A stretch of DNA of 17,190 nucleotides from Clostridia bacterium. GTDB lineage: Bacteria; Bacillota; Clostridia; Christensenellales; UBA1242. The stretch lies in the NCBI GenBank assembly GCA_023228225.1, contig JALOBO010000030.1:1-17190 (forward strand), in the 5' to 3' direction. Shown here in pieces: positions 6,290-15,489 of this stretch. Position 1 is the first letter of the stretch. The number at the start of each line of letters is the position of its first letter. The position numbers were made by a program, and so were the translations under genes. The notes under the pieces are model-generated. The model had not been told where the DNA came from, did not search any database, and saw nothing but the letters and a program-made list of their open reading frames with translations.

Positions 6290-7597
6290 TTATTTCAAAA
6301 ATCCTCGGTAATTACGCATAAGCATTTGTGCTTCAAGTTGTTTGTCAAATTCTAGGGCTACACTAACGACAATCAGTATTCCAGTAGCACTAAACGCACT
6401 AACCAAAGTGTTTGATGAATCAATGCCCTTAAAAATTAATGCTGGAACAACAAATACGAATGCAAGAAATATTGCACCAAACAAAGTAACGCGGGAAGAT
6501 ATCTTTTTTAGATAATCCGTTGTTGGCTTGCCGGCTCTTATTCCGGGGATAAATCCACCATTTTGCTGAATGTTGCGACTCACTTCTTCGGGATTGAACG
6601 CCATTTGCGCATAGAAGTAACTGAAAAATACTATGAGTAATGCTACAACTATGTTATATATCCAAGAATCTGAACCTAAATTACTTGCGTACCAATAATA
6701 AAAATCACTGGTCGGCCAAAAGAAACTCATTAATAATTGTGGGAATAGCACGATTGATGTTGCAAAAATAATAGGCATAACACCAAGTCCCGATATTTTT
6801 AGTGGGATATTAGTGTTTTGTCCACCATACATTTTTCTACCTTTAATTTGTTTAGCATATTGTACGGGGATTTTACGTTCTGCAAGGTCCATAAATACTA
6901 CCAAACCGAAAATTATAATAAGTGCGGTAATAAATATTAATATTGTCCAAATATTATCAATGTTTCCATCAGTACCAAATACCGAAGTTAAACTATTGAG
7001 TAATGCTGTACCAGCACTTGCAATAATACCTACAAAAATTAAAAGTGAAAGTCCGTTGCCAATTCCGACTTCGGTAATTCTTTCGCCAATCCAAATAGTT
7101 AACATCGCACCTGCTACCAGCATTGATACTACGGTAATATAAGCAAAAACTGTTGTTCCAGTACTGCCAAACAGTTCAGCATTAATTGCACCACTAGAAC
7201 TGAAAGAAACTGTGATTGCTATTGCTTGTACCAAGGCTAAAATTAAGCCTGCAATACGAGTATAGCGTGATATTTTTTTTCTACCTTCATTACCTTCATG
7301 TGATAAGCGTTCTAGACGTGGTATAGCCATAGTCAAAAGTTGCATAATAATTGATGCATTAATATACGGAGATACACCAAGTGCAAAGAATGCACCATTT
7401 GCTAGTGCACCGCCCGAAATTGCACTAAGTAATTCCAAAAAGGATTGCCCGCTGACTTCGGCTGAGAATGCATCAAAGTTTATTCCTGGAACCGGTAGCC
7501 AGCAACCAAATCTATATACTGCAAGTAATAGCAGTGTAATAAATATTTTTGTTCTTATTTCTTTAACTTTAAAAGCGTTAATTATGGTTTTAAACAT
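6290..7597 (-). CDS. secY: Protein translocase subunit SecY
   Basis: Pore-forming subunit of the SecYEG channel for export and insertion of proteins at the cytoplasmic membrane. The 435-residue product shows ten hydrophobic segments (roughly 18-36, 70-90, 115-133, 150-170, 180-200, 217-237, 268-290, 313-333, 370-390 and 398-416). The family signatures are LPVPGI after the first segment, the GVSPYINASIIMQLL motif at segment 2, the cytosolic loop with IPVQYAKQIKGRK (243-255) and the loop with GGFIPGIRAGKPT (347-359), whose Arg-containing tip contacts SecA or the ribosome. Its ATG shares one base with the rplO stop (TAATG), so translation is probably coupled. It ends the spc part. Confidence 0.98.
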   Translation of the reverse strand: MFKTIINAFKVKEIRTKIFITLLLLAVYRFGCWLPVPGINFDAFSAEVSGQSFLELLSAISGGALANGAFFALGVSPYINASIIMQLLTMAIPRLERLSHEGNEGRKKISRYTRIAGLILALVQAIAITVSFSSSGAINAELFGSTGTTVFAYITVVSMLVAGAMLTIWIGERITEVGIGNGLSLLIFVGIIASAGTALLNSLTSVFGTDGNIDNIWTILIFITALIIIFGLVVFMDLAERKIPVQYAKQIKGRKMYGGQNTNIPLKISGLGVMPIIFATSIVLFPQLLMSFFWPTSDFYYWYASNLGSDSWIYNIVVALLIVFFSYFYAQMAFNPEEVSRNIQQNGGFIPGIRAGKPTTDYLKKISSRVTLFGAIFLAFVFVVPALIFKGIDSSNTLVSAFSATGILIVVSVALEFDKQLEAQMLMRNYRGFLK

Positions 7598-8040
7598 TAT
7601 ACCACCTCTGGATTTCCACCTGCATTTTTAATTTTTTCAGCGGCACTTTCCGTAAATTTGTTAGCCTTTACTGTCAGAGATTTAGAAAGTTCGCCATTTC
7701 CTAATACTTTTAAACCTGCATCGTGAATTTTTCCAATTATACGGTTTTCAAGTAAAAGTTCTTGTGTAACCATTGTACCATTTTCAAACACATTTAAATC
7801 TGAAACATTGACAGTGGCATATTCTTTACGAAATATGTTAGTAAAACCAAATTTGGGTAACCTACGCGCAAGTGTCATTTGACCACCTTCAAAACCTATT
7901 CGACGACCGGCACCACTACGAGAAGCCTGACCTTTCATACCGCGTCCACAAGTTTTGCCTTGTCCAGCGCTTGTTCCTCTGCCAACGCGTGTTTTTTTAG
8001 TTCTTGCTCCAACAGCCGGAGTTAATTCGTGTAATTTCAT
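7597..8040 (-). CDS. rplO: 50S ribosomal protein L15
   Basis: Large-subunit protein with a long basic N-terminal extension reaching into 23S rRNA. It has 147 residues. The N-terminal half carries the glycine- and arginine-rich signature: [17 protein letters not shown], then KGQASRSG and [18 protein letters not shown] (about residues 49-66). The C-terminal domain contains [16 protein letters not shown]. The gene is 12 bp after rpmD and overlaps secY by one base. The order rpmD-rplO-secY is the standard one. Confidence 0.98.
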   Translation of the reverse strand: MKLHELTPAVGARTKKTRVGRGTSAGQGKTCGRGMKGQASRSGAGRRIGFEGGQMTLARRLPKFGFTNIFRKEYATVNVSDLNVFENGTMVTQELLLENRIIGKIHDAGLKVLGNGELSKSLTVKANKFTESAAEKIKNAGGNPEVV

Positions 8041-8052
8041 AAATATGTCTCC

Positions 8053-8244
8053 TTACTTAACATCTTCTACTTTTACTAAGTGCTTAATTTTAAAAATCAT
8101 ACCGCGAATTGCCGGAGTGTCATTTTGGATAACAAAACTTTGCGTTTTTTTAAGTCCAAGCGCCACAACAATTTTACGATGATTTGGAATAGCACCTATT
8201 ACGCTTCTTACCAAAGTAATTTTAATTTTTTTAATTTCTGCCAT
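8053..8244 (-). CDS. rpmD: 50S ribosomal protein L30
   Basis: Small large-subunit protein, 63 residues, a single ferredoxin-like domain. It begins [14 protein letters not shown], then [18 protein letters not shown] and ends with the [12 protein letters not shown] tail of the family. I chose the ATG at 8244 because homology starts there and AAAGGAG lies 8 bases upstream. A longer open frame to 8271 would run into rpsE and adds nine unrelated residues. The binding site overlaps the rpsE stop codon. Confidence 0.96.
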   Translation of the reverse strand: MAEIKKIKITLVRSVIGAIPNHRKIVVALGLKKTQSFVIQNDTPAIRGMIFKIKHLVKVEDVK

Positions 8245-8252
8245 ATATGCTA

Positions 8253-8259
8253 CTCCTTT
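8253..8259 (-). promoter_or_regulatory. Ribosome binding site of rpmD overlapping the rpsE stop
   Basis: AAAGGAG on the minus strand, 8 bases before the rpmD ATG; the last bases of the rpsE stop TAA are its first As. It supports the start at 8244 and suggests that ribosomes finishing rpsE can reinitiate on rpmD. Confidence 0.8.
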
Positions 8260-8881
8260 AAATTTCTTCAAGTTTCTTGCCTCTTAGGGTGGCAACCTGT
8301 TCTTTGCTCTTTAAAAGTTTAAGTGCTTCAATAGTTGCTTTTACTGTATTAATTTTATTGCGTGAACCCATTGATTTTGTGATAACATCTTTGTACCCGG
8401 CTAATTCAATAACCGCACGCACAGAACTTCCCGCAATAACGCCAGCGCCTTCCGGAGCAGGTTTAATAAGAACTATACTTGTTCCAAAACGACCAACTGC
8501 TTCATGCGGAATTGTTGTATTAATCATAGGAACTGTAATAAGATATTTCTTAGCATTTGCGGTTGCTTTTTCTACTGCGTCAGGCACTTCGGCAGCCTTG
8601 CCAGAGGCAACGCCAACTCGTCCTGCTTTATTACCAACAACAACCAGTGCTGAAAAAGACATATTTCGTCCACCTTTAACAACTTTGGCTACGCGGTTTA
8701 CTTGAACCAAACGATTTTCAAGTCCATCTTTATCTTCTGGTTTTCTGCTATCTCGTTCTCTTCTTTTATTTTTTCCATCGTGTCTATCATCAAGTCTAGT
8801 TGAACTACGCGGGTAAACTTTTTTATCGGCTTCAGATTGAGCCACTTCGGAATTAGATACTAATTTTACTTCATTTTCCAT
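8258..8881 (-). CDS. rpsE: 30S ribosomal protein S5 with charged N-terminal arm
   Basis: S5 lies at the mRNA entry side of the 30S subunit and affects decoding accuracy. The core begins near residue 53 with [18 protein letters not shown], the double-stranded-RNA-binding-like domain, and continues with the C-terminal domain: [25 protein letters not shown] and [16 protein letters not shown] segments. At 207 residues it is about 40 longer than the usual 165. The excess is an N-terminal arm (residues 1-52) rich in Asp, Glu, Lys and Arg, probably disordered. The start is supported by AGGAGG 10 bases upstream and by the absence of any other good start before the core. Confidence 0.97.
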   Translation of the reverse strand: MENEVKLVSNSEVAQSEADKKVYPRSSTRLDDRHDGKNKRRERDSRKPEDKDGLENRLVQVNRVAKVVKGGRNMSFSALVVVGNKAGRVGVASGKAAEVPDAVEKATANAKKYLITVPMINTTIPHEAVGRFGTSIVLIKPAPEGAGVIAGSSVRAVIELAGYKDVITKSMGSRNKINTVKATIEALKLLKSKEQVATLRGKKLEEI

Positions 8882-8898
8882 TTATAACATTCCTCCTG

Positions 8899-9267
8899 TT
8901 AAAACTCTAATCCGCCCTCACGAGCACCTTCAGCAAGGTTTTTTACACGACCAGTGTAAATGTAACCGCTACGGTCAAAAACGACTTTTTTAATACCATT
9001 TTTAATGGCTTTTTCGGCTAATATTTTTCCGGTAATAAATGCTGCCTCGCAATTTGTTTTACCACTTACAAGTTCTGCAATTTCTTTTTGAAGAGTATTT
9101 GAACTTACAAGTGTATGTGCATTTAAATCATCAACAATTTGTGCATAGATATTGCTTGCACTGCGATAAACATTTAAGCGGGGAACACTGGTAGTGCCTG
9201 AAATTTTTTCACGAACTCTTAAATGGCGTGCTATGCGGTCATTGTTCTTATCTAATTTCTTAATCAT
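8899..9267 (-). CDS. rplR: 50S ribosomal protein L18
   Basis: Binds 5S rRNA together with L5 and joins it to the central protuberance of the 50S subunit. It has 122 residues, the normal length. It shows [12 protein letters not shown] and [20 protein letters not shown] near the N terminus, then the [20 protein letters not shown] segment and the end [19 protein letters not shown], which is close to the family consensus. The gene is 14 bp after rplF and 17 bp before rpsE. Confidence 0.98.
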   Translation of the reverse strand: MIKKLDKNNDRIARHLRVREKISGTTSVPRLNVYRSASNIYAQIVDDLNAHTLVSSNTLQKEIAELVSGKTNCEAAFITGKILAEKAIKNGIKKVVFDRSGYIYTGRVKNLAEGAREGGLEF

Positions 9268-9281
9268 ATTTTTAGTTCTCC

Positions 9282-9824
9282 TTATTTTTTACCCGCTGTC
9301 TTGCCTTCTTTCTTCACAACGACTTCATCAGAATACCTGATTCCATAGCCATGATAAGGCTCTACCGGTTTTAAATCTCTAATTTTTAAAGCAAATTGCC
9401 CAACTTCATTTTTATCTATACCTTTAACAACAATTTCAGTTGCACTTGGACAAGATAATGAAATCCCATCAATTTCTTCAACTTCTACTGAATGAGAGAA
9501 ACCAATATTTAACACAACTTTTTTGCCCTGTTTAGAAACTTTATAGCCAACGCCCGATACAACAAGAGTTTTGCTATAACCCTCTGTTACACCGGTAACC
9601 ATATTTGCTATTAAAGCCCTATAAAGACCGTGTTTAGACCTAATTTCTCTATCATCTGAATTTCTGCTTAATACTACATGATCGTTTTCTTGCACTGCGG
9701 TTATTTCCTTACTAATTGTAAGATGCAGTTCTCCGAGCGGACCTTTAACCGTAACATTTTCACCGTCCAATTTAACGGTAACATTTGCGGGAATGGTAAT
9801 CGGATGTCTTCCTATTCTTGACAT
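9282..9824 (-). CDS. rplF: 50S ribosomal protein L6
   Basis: Large-subunit protein near the factor-binding site, made of two similar domains. The 180-residue length is normal. It starts [12 protein letters not shown] and contains [10 protein letters not shown], the [22 protein letters not shown] joint and the C-terminal signature region with [21 protein letters not shown]. The TAA-to-ATG gaps to rpsH and rplR are 21 and 14 bp. Confidence 0.98.
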   Translation of the reverse strand: MSRIGRHPITIPANVTVKLDGENVTVKGPLGELHLTISKEITAVQENDHVVLSRNSDDREIRSKHGLYRALIANMVTGVTEGYSKTLVVSGVGYKVSKQGKKVVLNIGFSHSVEVEEIDGISLSCPSATEIVVKGIDKNEVGQFALKIRDLKPVEPYHGYGIRYSDEVVVKKEGKTAGKK

Positions 9825-9845
9825 AATTTTTTCTCCTTCCTCTTA

Positions 9846-10241
9846 CTACCAGATGAATGCCAAAACTTCGCCACCAGTGCCTAATGCACGAGCTGTCTTG
9901 TCTGTCATAACACCTTTACTTGTGGAAATAATAGCAATTCCTAAGCCATTTAAAACTTTTGGGAGTTTATCTGCTTCTGCATAAATTCTAAGACCTGGTT
10001 TAGAAATTCTTTTGATACCGCTAATAACTTTTTCATTATTTGAACCGTATTTTAAGGTGATTTTAATTGTGCTAGTAACACCACTGCCTACATATTCTGC
10101 ACTTGTAATATACCCTTCACTAACTAAAATTTCTGCAATTGATTTTTTAATTCGGCTTGTGGGTACTTCTACTATATCGTGATGCGCAGTAATTGCATTG
10201 CGAAGACGGGTAAGCATATCACTAATTGGATCTGTTGTCAT
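9846..10241 (-). CDS. rpsH: 30S ribosomal protein S8
   Basis: Primary 16S rRNA-binding protein of the 30S body; in E. coli it is also the repressor of the spc operon. It has 131 residues. The N-terminal [13 protein letters not shown] and the C-terminal signature [20 protein letters not shown] with a terminal AFIW are clear. I did not find an S8-type binding structure in the mRNA, and autoregulation in this organism is not shown by the sequence. It ends in TAG. Confidence 0.98.
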   Translation of the reverse strand: MTTDPISDMLTRLRNAITAHHDIVEVPTSRIKKSIAEILVSEGYITSAEYVGSGVTSTIKITLKYGSNNEKVISGIKRISKPGLRIYAEADKLPKVLNGLGIAIISTSKGVMTDKTARALGTGGEVLAFIW

Positions 10242-10256
10242 ATTATCATATCTCCT

Positions 10257-10442
10257 TTACCAGCTTGACTTTGTAACGCCAGGGATTTCGCCTTTATAGG
10301 CCATATTCCTGAAACAAATTCTGCAAATGCCATATTTTCTGAGTACAGAATGTGGACGACCGCAGATTTTGCAACGCGTATATTCTCTGGTTGTAAACTT
10401 TTGCTTTTCAAGTTGTTTATTAATAAGTGCTTTTCTTGCCAT
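10257..10442 (-). CDS. rpsN: 30S ribosomal protein S14, zinc type (type Z)
   Basis: Protein of the 30S head. The 61-residue length and the two CxxC pairs (CKICG and CRICF, 12 residues apart) identify the short zinc-binding form, as in Gram-positive bacteria, not the longer form without zinc. It ends IPGVTKSSW, the family's typical C terminus. AGGAGG lies 7 bases before the ATG. It sits between rplE and rpsH as in Bacillota. Confidence 0.98.
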   Translation of the reverse strand: MARKALINKQLEKQKFTTREYTRCKICGRPHSVLRKYGICRICFRNMAYKGEIPGVTKSSW

Positions 10443-10456
10443 ATTATCCTCCTACT

Positions 10457-11038
10457 CTACTTGGTTCTAAACGGCATTCCGCAAGCGTCCAAAAGTTTTA
10501 AAGCTTCTGCGTCTGTTTTTGCCGTGGTTATAATGCATATATCAAAACCGCGTATTTTTTCGATCTTATCATATTTAATTTCGGGAAAAATAATTTGTTC
10601 TTTAATCCCAAGTGCATAGTTTCCTCTTCCATCAAAAGATTTTGGTGATACGCCTTTAAAATCACGAACACGCGGAAGTGCTATTGATAATAATTTATCA
10701 AAAAACTCATACATTCTTATACCGCGTAAAGTAACTTTTGCACCTACTTTAGCGCCTTCTCTAAGTTTAAAGTTTGCTATGGATTTTTTTGCGTTTGTAA
10801 CAAGCGGTTTTTGCCCGCTTATAACTGCAAGTTCATCTACTGCCATTGTAAAACTTTTGCTGTTATCTTTTACATCACCAAGTCCCATATTAAGAACAAT
10901 TTTATCTATCTTTGGAACTTCGTTTACGTTTTTGTAACCCTCAGATTTCATAAGTGAAGGAACAACAACTTCTTTATAATAAGTTTTTAATCTATTTTCG
11001 GCTTTTATTGTTTTTTTAGCCATTTTAGTTTCTGCCAT
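10457..11038 (-). CDS. rplE: 50S ribosomal protein L5
   Basis: Binds 5S rRNA in the central protuberance and contacts P-site tRNA and S13. The 193-residue product is about 14 residues longer than usual because of a Lys-rich N terminus (residues 1-13) before [14 protein letters not shown]. Signatures are [41 protein letters not shown] and [10 protein letters not shown], with [17 protein letters not shown] kept the first ATG (11038) because AGGAGG lies 8 bases upstream. The ATG at 11023 lacks one. The gene ends in TAG. Confidence 0.97.
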   Translation of the reverse strand: MAETKMAKKTIKAENRLKTYYKEVVVPSLMKSEGYKNVNEVPKIDKIVLNMGLGDVKDNSKSFTMAVDELAVISGQKPLVTNAKKSIANFKLREGAKVGAKVTLRGIRMYEFFDKLLSIALPRVRDFKGVSPKSFDGRGNYALGIKEQIIFPEIKYDKIEKIRGFDICIITTAKTDAEALKLLDACGMPFRTK

Positions 11039-11051
11039 TATTTGCTCCTCC

Positions 11052-11513
11052 TTATTTAATTTCTTCTGTGGTTTTTTTAGTTCTTGTGCGTTTTGGTTTT
11101 TCTGTTACCACTTGCTCTATTGCTTTTTCTTCTTTTATTGTTTCTTTGGCAACTTTTGCTTTTTTTGATTCAACTTTTGCTTTTGTAACTTTTGATTCTA
11201 AACTTGCACCGCAATGTTTACAAATTCTAACTTTGTTTTTGCCATCAATTCTGTATGCTACTCTTGTGGCTTTTTTACATGAAGAGCAAACTATCATAAC
11301 ATTGGAAATATCAATTGCACCTTCGGCTTTTTTAATTCCTGCATCTTGGTCCTTAGCAGAACGAGCCTTTTTGAAATGTGTCAACATATTCACACCTGCT
11401 ACAATAACTTTGTGAGTGTTTGGTTGAGCAGAAGTTATTTTTGCTGTCTTACCTTTGTCTTTTCCTGCAATAACTAATACTGTGTCACCTTTTTTAATTT
11501 TTAATTTTGACAT
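11052..11513 (-). CDS. rplX: 50S ribosomal protein L24 with zinc pairs and lysine-rich tail
   Basis: Early-assembly protein of the large subunit, located near the peptide exit. The first 105 residues are L24: the KOW motif ([20 protein letters not shown]) and [11 protein letters not shown]. Cys76, Cys79, Cys98 and Cys101 form two CxxC pairs typical of the zinc form. At 153 residues it is about 50 longer than usual. The added tail (107-153) is almost all Lys, Glu, Thr, Val and Ala, including [15 protein letters not shown] and PKRTRTKK, so it is likely disordered or helical and may bind rRNA. A TAA ends the frame cleanly with 13 bp to rplE, so the tail is not a frameshift product. Confidence 0.97.
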   Translation of the reverse strand: MSKLKIKKGDTVLVIAGKDKGKTAKITSAQPNTHKVIVAGVNMLTHFKKARSAKDQDAGIKKAEGAIDISNVMIVCSSCKKATRVAYRIDGKNKVRICKHCGASLESKVTKAKVESKKAKVAKETIKEEKAIEQVVTEKPKRTRTKKTTEEIK

Positions 11514-11528
11514 TATCTGCTTTCCTCC

Positions 11529-11897
11529 TTATAGCACTTCGGGCGCAAGCGAAATAATTTTCATATAATCTCTCTCGCGTAGTTCTCTTGCTACTGGTCC
11601 AAAAATACGGGTTCCTCTTGGTTGCTTTTGAGCATCTATAATTACTGCCGCATTATCATCAAATTTGATTCCGGAGCCATCAGCCCTACGAAGTCCTTTG
11701 CGTGTTCTAACAATAACCGCTTTAACAATTTCACCTTTTTTAACCATACCACCGGGTATAGCACTTTTAACGCTGGCAACTATTGTATCACCAATACCGC
11801 CAGTTCTTCTGAACGAACCACCCAAAACTCTAATGCACATAATTTCTTTTGCACCAGTGTTATCGGCAATTTTTAGATATGATTGTGGTTGTATCAT
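11529..11897 (-). CDS. rplN: 50S ribosomal protein L14
   Basis: Large-subunit protein at the interface with the 30S subunit, near bridge B8. The 122-residue length is standard. It has the [19 protein letters not shown] start, [35 protein letters not shown], and ends [24 protein letters not shown], all diagnostic. It lies 20 bp after rpsQ and 15 bp before rplX. Confidence 0.99.
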   Translation of the reverse strand: MIQPQSYLKIADNTGAKEIMCIRVLGGSFRRTGGIGDTIVASVKSAIPGGMVKKGEIVKAVIVRTRKGLRRADGSGIKFDDNAAVIIDAQKQPRGTRIFGPVARELRERDYMKIISLAPEVL

Positions 11898-11917
11898 AAA
11901 TAGTACTCCTTTTAGAC

Positions 11918-12193
11918 CTATTTGGCTTTTTCAACTATTCGGACCAAACGCCAACATTTATCACGACTTAATGGACGAGTTTCGGTAATTTCTACTTTAT
12001 CGCCAATACCTGCATCGTTATTTTCATCGTGTGCTTTAAAATTTTTGGTCTGTTTTACGACTTTTTTGTAAAGGGGGTGTTTTACACTGCTTGTTACAGC
12101 AACTACAATAGTTTTTTGCATTTTATTGCTAACTACCATACCTGTTTTGACTTTACGAATATTTCTGGTTTCTTCTAAATTTACATTTTCCAT
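11918..12193 (-). CDS. rpsQ: 30S ribosomal protein S17
   Basis: Primary 16S rRNA-binding protein of the 30S body, OB-fold. It has 91 residues. Signatures are [37 protein letters not shown] and [20 protein letters not shown]. About ten residues precede the usual start of the conserved part. It ends in TAG, 20 bp before rplN. Confidence 0.98.
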   Translation of the reverse strand: MENVNLEETRNIRKVKTGMVVSNKMQKTIVVAVTSSVKHPLYKKVVKQTKNFKAHDENNDAGIGDKVEITETRPLSRDKCWRLVRIVEKAK

Positions 12194-12205
12194 ACTTTCA
12201 CCTAC

Positions 12206-12448
12206 CTACGCCTTTGCCTTGTTAGGGGCTTTATTTAGTTCTTTTGCTACGCGTGCAATTTCAAGTTCTCTTTCTCTTAAAATCGTTTTAACCTTAGCGA
12301 TGTCTTTTTTGTATGAGTTTAATATAAGAGGATTTGTAAGTTGACCAGTAGCATGTGAAAATCGTAAGTTAAAAAGTTCTACTTTTAATGCTTTTTGTTT
12401 TGCTAAAAGTTCATCAGTTGTCATATTATGAAGTTCTTGTGCTTTCAT
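12206..12448 (-). CDS. rpmC: 50S ribosomal protein L29
   Basis: Two-helix protein at the peptide exit, where trigger factor and SRP dock. It has 80 residues: [20 protein letters not shown], then KVELFNLRFSHATGQLTNP and a helix with KTILRERELE, and about ten extra Lys/Ala/Asn residues at the end. Its ATG shares one base with the rplP stop (TAATG), and AGGAGG lies inside the end of rplP, so translation is probably coupled. Confidence 0.97.
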   Translation of the reverse strand: MKAQELHNMTTDELLAKQKALKVELFNLRFSHATGQLTNPLILNSYKKDIAKVKTILRERELEIARVAKELNKAPNKAKA

Positions 12449-12951
12449 TAAACTTGTCCTCCTACAATTTTAGTTGTTTCGGTAGAGGCCTGTGCTGTTT
12501 CGGCTTTTTGGCAAGCGGGCAAAATCTTTGATAAAAGAACTTCTTCGCCCTTTCTTACAAATTTTGTTTTAACCGGAAGTTTGTGACTTGCTAGTCTTAG
12601 TGCTTCACGCGCTATTTCTTCCGAAATATCTGCAACTTGGAATAAAACTGTGCCGGGCTTAACAACCGCGACCCAAAATTCTACGGAACCTTTACCACTG
12701 CCCATACGGGTTTCAGCAGGTTTCTTTGTTACAGACTTTTGAGGGAAAATGCTTACCCAAACTTTACCGCCTCTTTTCATATAACGAGTCATAGCAACAC
12801 GTGCCGCTTCAATTTGATTTGATTTTATCCAAGCCGGTTCCATTGCAACAAGTCCAAATTGTCCGTATCCGATTAAATTACCTCTGGTGGCTTTACCAGT
12901 CATTCTGCCACGGAAAACGCGTCTTCTTTTTACTCTTTTAGGAATTAACAT
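12448..12951 (-). CDS. rplP: 50S ribosomal protein L16
   Basis: Large-subunit protein near the A site that helps position tRNA. It has 167 residues, about 20 longer than usual owing to a C-terminal tail of low complexity (about 150-167). The family signatures are [19 protein letters not shown] at the start, then [39 protein letters not shown] and [16 protein letters not shown]. The first ATG overlaps the last 14 bp of rpsC, with AGGAGG 8 bases upstream. This overlap and order are common in bacteria. Confidence 0.98.
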   Translation of the reverse strand: MLIPKRVKRRRVFRGRMTGKATRGNLIGYGQFGLVAMEPAWIKSNQIEAARVAMTRYMKRGGKVWVSIFPQKSVTKKPAETRMGSGKGSVEFWVAVVKPGTVLFQVADISEEIAREALRLASHKLPVKTKFVRKGEEVLLSKILPACQKAETAQASTETTKIVGGQV

Positions 12952-13627
12952 TGTTATTTACCTCCTCTTCTTTTTTATGGGAAGTTTCCGAAGGTTTCGC
13001 TAGAATTTCGCCTTTATAAATCCACACTTTAATTCCAACAACGCCATATGTGGTGTGGGCTTCTGCTGTGCCATAATCAATATCCGCTCTTAAAGTTTGA
13101 AGTGGCAATAGTCCAACTTGATAATGTTCACTTCTTGCAATTTCAGCACCATCTAACCTGCCACTAATCATAATTTTTACGCCTTTGGAGCCAGATTTAA
13201 CAGCCTTTGATATTCCTTGTTTCATAGCCCTTCTAAATGTAACACGCTTTTCAATTTGAGCAGCAATTCCTTCTGCAAGCAGAACAGAATCAAGGTCAGG
13301 TCTTTTAATTTCTCTAACATTTATAGTAATGTTTTTAACATCTGTTAATTTTGTAATTTCTTGCTTTAATATTTCAATTCCAGCGCCTTTTTGACCAATA
13401 AGAACACCTGGTCTTGCTGAAAAAATATTAACTACAAGTCTTGCTGCTGTGCGTTCAATTGTTATTGAAGAAATTGCACTAGAAAAATACTTATTTTTAA
13501 TAAATGTCCTTATTTTGTAGTCTTCAACAAGGTTAACAGAAAATTCTTTTTTGCTTGCATACCACTGTGCGTTCCAGCCCTTTATGATGCCAACACGCAA
13601 TCCGTGTGGATTAACTTTTTGTCCCAT
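12938..13627 (-). CDS. rpsC: 30S ribosomal protein S3
   Basis: Part of the mRNA entry tunnel of the 30S head. It has 229 residues. It begins [18 protein letters not shown], the N-terminal KH domain contains [17 protein letters not shown] (the GQKG loop), and the C-terminal domain shows [19 protein letters not shown] and [20 protein letters not shown]. The C terminus is a short charged tail. GGGAGG lies five bases before the ATG. The last 14 bp overlap rplP. Confidence 0.98.
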   Translation of the reverse strand: MGQKVNPHGLRVGIIKGWNAQWYASKKEFSVNLVEDYKIRTFIKNKYFSSAISSITIERTAARLVVNIFSARPGVLIGQKGAGIEILKQEITKLTDVKNITINVREIKRPDLDSVLLAEGIAAQIEKRVTFRRAMKQGISKAVKSGSKGVKIMISGRLDGAEIARSEHYQVGLLPLQTLRADIDYGTAEAHTTYGVVGIKVWIYKGEILAKPSETSHKKEEEVNNNVNS

Positions 13628-13638
13628 AGTATCCTCCC

Positions 13639-14028
13639 TTATTCTTTAATGGTATCCAGCACAACTGTAATGTGGCTGGTACGCAATAATAATCTGTTTG
13701 AACGACCGCGTGCTCTAATATCCATTCTTTTAAGTGTAGGTCCTGGATCTGCGTGACATTCTGCAACAAATAATTTATCTTTATTAAGACTTAAATTATT
13801 TTCCGCATTAGCCGCTGCCGAATCCATAACTTTTTTAATAAGTGGTGAAGCCGCCTTTGGAGTATTCTCTAAAATTGCACACGCTTCTCTATACGATTTA
13901 CCACGAACGAGGTCCATAACAATACAAACCTTGCTAGAACTTATTCTTACGAATTTTGCAATAGCGCTAGGGCGGTTGTCTTTGTTTATTATGCGTTTTG
14001 CCGCTTTTTCTCTAATTCTTTTTGCCAT
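13639..14028 (-). CDS. rplV: 50S ribosomal protein L22
   Basis: Lines the peptide exit tunnel with a long beta hairpin and is a site of macrolide-resistance changes. It has 129 residues. Visible are [43 protein letters not shown] and the hairpin segment [25 protein letters not shown] lies 13 bases before the ATG, a longer spacing than the neighbours have. The order rpsS-rplV-rpsC is standard. Confidence 0.98.
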   Translation of the reverse strand: MAKRIREKAAKRIINKDNRPSAIAKFVRISSSKVCIVMDLVRGKSYREACAILENTPKAASPLIKKVMDSAAANAENNLSLNKDKLFVAECHADPGPTLKRMDIRARGRSNRLLLRTSHITVVLDTIKE

Positions 14029-14049
14029 AATCTAATAACTTCCTCCATT

Positions 14050-14340
14050 CTACTTTTTTGATGCGGATTTAAGTGTAGTTGTTTTTGCACCTGCGTGACC
14101 TTTAAATGTACGGGTTGGAGCAAACTCACCAAGTTTATGACCGACCATATCCGAAACAATATATACAGGTATATGTTTTTTACCGTTATGAACGGCTATT
14201 GTGTGTCCTACGAATTCTGGATAAATCGTAGAGGAGCGTGACCATGTTTTAATTGCTCGTTTTTCGCCAGATTCATTCATGGCCAATATTTTGTTTTTAA
14301 GCCTCTCTTCTACAAAAGGCAATTTTTTAATTGATATCAC
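14050..14340 (-). CDS. rpsS: 30S ribosomal protein S19, GTG start
   Basis: Protein of the 30S head that packs with S13 and touches the 50S subunit. It has 96 residues. The core is clear: [40 protein letters not shown] and [17 protein letters not shown]. The N terminus differs from the family's MARS-x-KKGPF: it reads [13 protein letters not shown], without the Gly. The only possible start is the GTG at 14338-14340, because the codon just before it is a stop and the next ATG is about 20 codons inside. AGGAGG lies 8 bases upstream. It ends in TAG. Confidence 0.97.
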   Translation of the reverse strand: MISIKKLPFVEERLKNKILAMNESGEKRAIKTWSRSSTIYPEFVGHTIAVHNGKKHIPVYIVSDMVGHKLGEFAPTRTFKGHAGAKTTTLKSASKK

Positions 14341-14348
14341 TTACTTCG

Positions 14349-14354
14349 CCTCCT
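14349..14354 (-). promoter_or_regulatory. Ribosome binding site of the GTG-started rpsS
   Basis: AGGAGG on the minus strand, 8 bases before the GTG at 14338-14340. It overlaps the rplB stop TAG, so the end of rplB is part of the binding site. It is decisive for the GTG start. Confidence 0.85.
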
Positions 14355-15180
14355 AATTTACACGTTTAATAATGAATTTTGAAGTTGTTTTTTTCTTATC
14401 TCTTGTCTTATAACCTAGTGTAGGTTTACCCCAAGGAGTTTCAGGACTTGGCCTTCCAATCGGACTTTTGCCTTCACCGCCACCATGCGGGTGATCAACT
14501 GGATTCATCGCTGAACCACGAACCGTGGGTCTAACTCCCATGTGGCGTTTTCTTCCGGCTTTACCAAGTTTAATAATTTCGTTTTCCAAGTTGCCAACTT
14601 GTCCAATTGTAGCACGACAAGAAAGTTTAATTAAACGGGTTTCACCTGACGGCATACGAATTGTAGCATAATCGCCTTCCTTAGCCATAAGTCTTGCACT
14701 AATACCTGCTGAACGGGCAATTTGTCCGCCTTTGCCAGGACGCATTTCAATATTATGAATTACAACACCTTCTGGAATATCTTTAAGTGCTAATGAGTTA
14801 CCGGTTTTAATATCGGCGCCTTCACCACTACACAGTATATCGCCTACATTAAGTCCAATGGGAGCAAGTATATAGCGTTTTTCACCATCAGCGTAATTTA
14901 AAAGTGCGATATATGCAGTACGGTTAGGATCATATTCAATTCCTACTACTGTTGCAGGTATACCATCTTTATTTCTTTTGAAGTCAATAATTCTGTATTT
15001 AACCCTGTTTCCGCCACCAATATGTCTTACACAAATTTTACCCTGATTGTTGCGACCGCCTGATTTTTGTTTTGTGGTCAAAAGGGATTTTTCGGGTTCA
15101 AATTTTGTAATTTCTGCAAAACTTGCCGAAGTTTTGTGTCTTTGGCCCGGAGTTAGAGGTCTGTATGTTTTTACTGCCAT
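14353..15180 (-). CDS. rplB: 50S ribosomal protein L2
   Basis: Large-subunit protein essential for subunit joining and close to the peptidyl transferase centre. The 275-residue length is normal. It starts [17 protein letters not shown], has [20 protein letters not shown], then [14 protein letters not shown] and the hallmark [20 protein letters not shown] with the functionally important His, and the C-terminal Lys-rich tail. It is 18 bp after rplW and ends TAG inside the rpsS binding site. Confidence 0.99.
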   Translation of the reverse strand: MAVKTYRPLTPGQRHKTSASFAEITKFEPEKSLLTTKQKSGGRNNQGKICVRHIGGGNRVKYRIIDFKRNKDGIPATVVGIEYDPNRTAYIALLNYADGEKRYILAPIGLNVGDILCSGEGADIKTGNSLALKDIPEGVVIHNIEMRPGKGGQIARSAGISARLMAKEGDYATIRMPSGETRLIKLSCRATIGQVGNLENEIIKLGKAGRKRHMGVRPTVRGSAMNPVDHPHGGGEGKSPIGRPSPETPWGKPTLGYKTRDKKKTTSKFIIKRVN

Positions 15181-15198
15181 TTTATTCTTCCTCCTAAA

Positions 15199-15489
15199 TT
15201 ACTTTAAACTGTCAAAGAATTCAATTGGTTTTGAATCCGCTGTAAGTTGAACAAATGCTTTCTTCTGCTTTGCGGTATAACCTTGGGTTTTTCCTTGACG
15301 CTTTAATTTTCCACGCACATTAAGCGTGTTAACTTTTGCTACCGAAACCTTAAAAATTTCTTCTATCGCCAATTTAATTTCCGTTTTATTAGAATTTACA
15401 TCTACAAAAAATGTATATTTTTTATTAGGAATGTCAGCATAACTTTTTTCGGTTAATAGTGGCTTTATTATAATATCATACGCTTTCAT
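15199..15489 (-). CDS. rplW: 50S ribosomal protein L23
   Basis: Exit-site protein of the 50S subunit and docking point for trigger factor and SRP. The 96-residue product begins MKAYDIIIKPLLTEKS and contains KYTFFVDVNSNKTEIKLAIE and VNTLNVRGKLKRQGK, the usual L23 pattern. I chose the ATG at 15489; the frame is open to 15543, but those 18 codons lie inside rplD and are unrelated to L23. The ATG shares one base with the rplD stop (TAATG), and AGGAGG lies within the last codons of rplD. Confidence 0.97.
   Translation of the reverse strand: MKAYDIIIKPLLTEKSYADIPNKKYTFFVDVNSNKTEIKLAIEEIFKVSVAKVNTLNVRGKLKRQGKTQGYTAKQKKAFVQLTADSKPIEFFDSLK

Noticed and set aside
6813..7142. 109-codon plus-strand open frame opposite secY
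   Set aside because: It is hydrophobic only because it mirrors membrane-segment codons of secY; no independent support.
8277..8705. 142-codon plus-strand open frame opposite rpsE
   Set aside because: It is antisense to a conserved ribosomal gene and reflects codon bias; no ribosome binding site or family similarity was seen.
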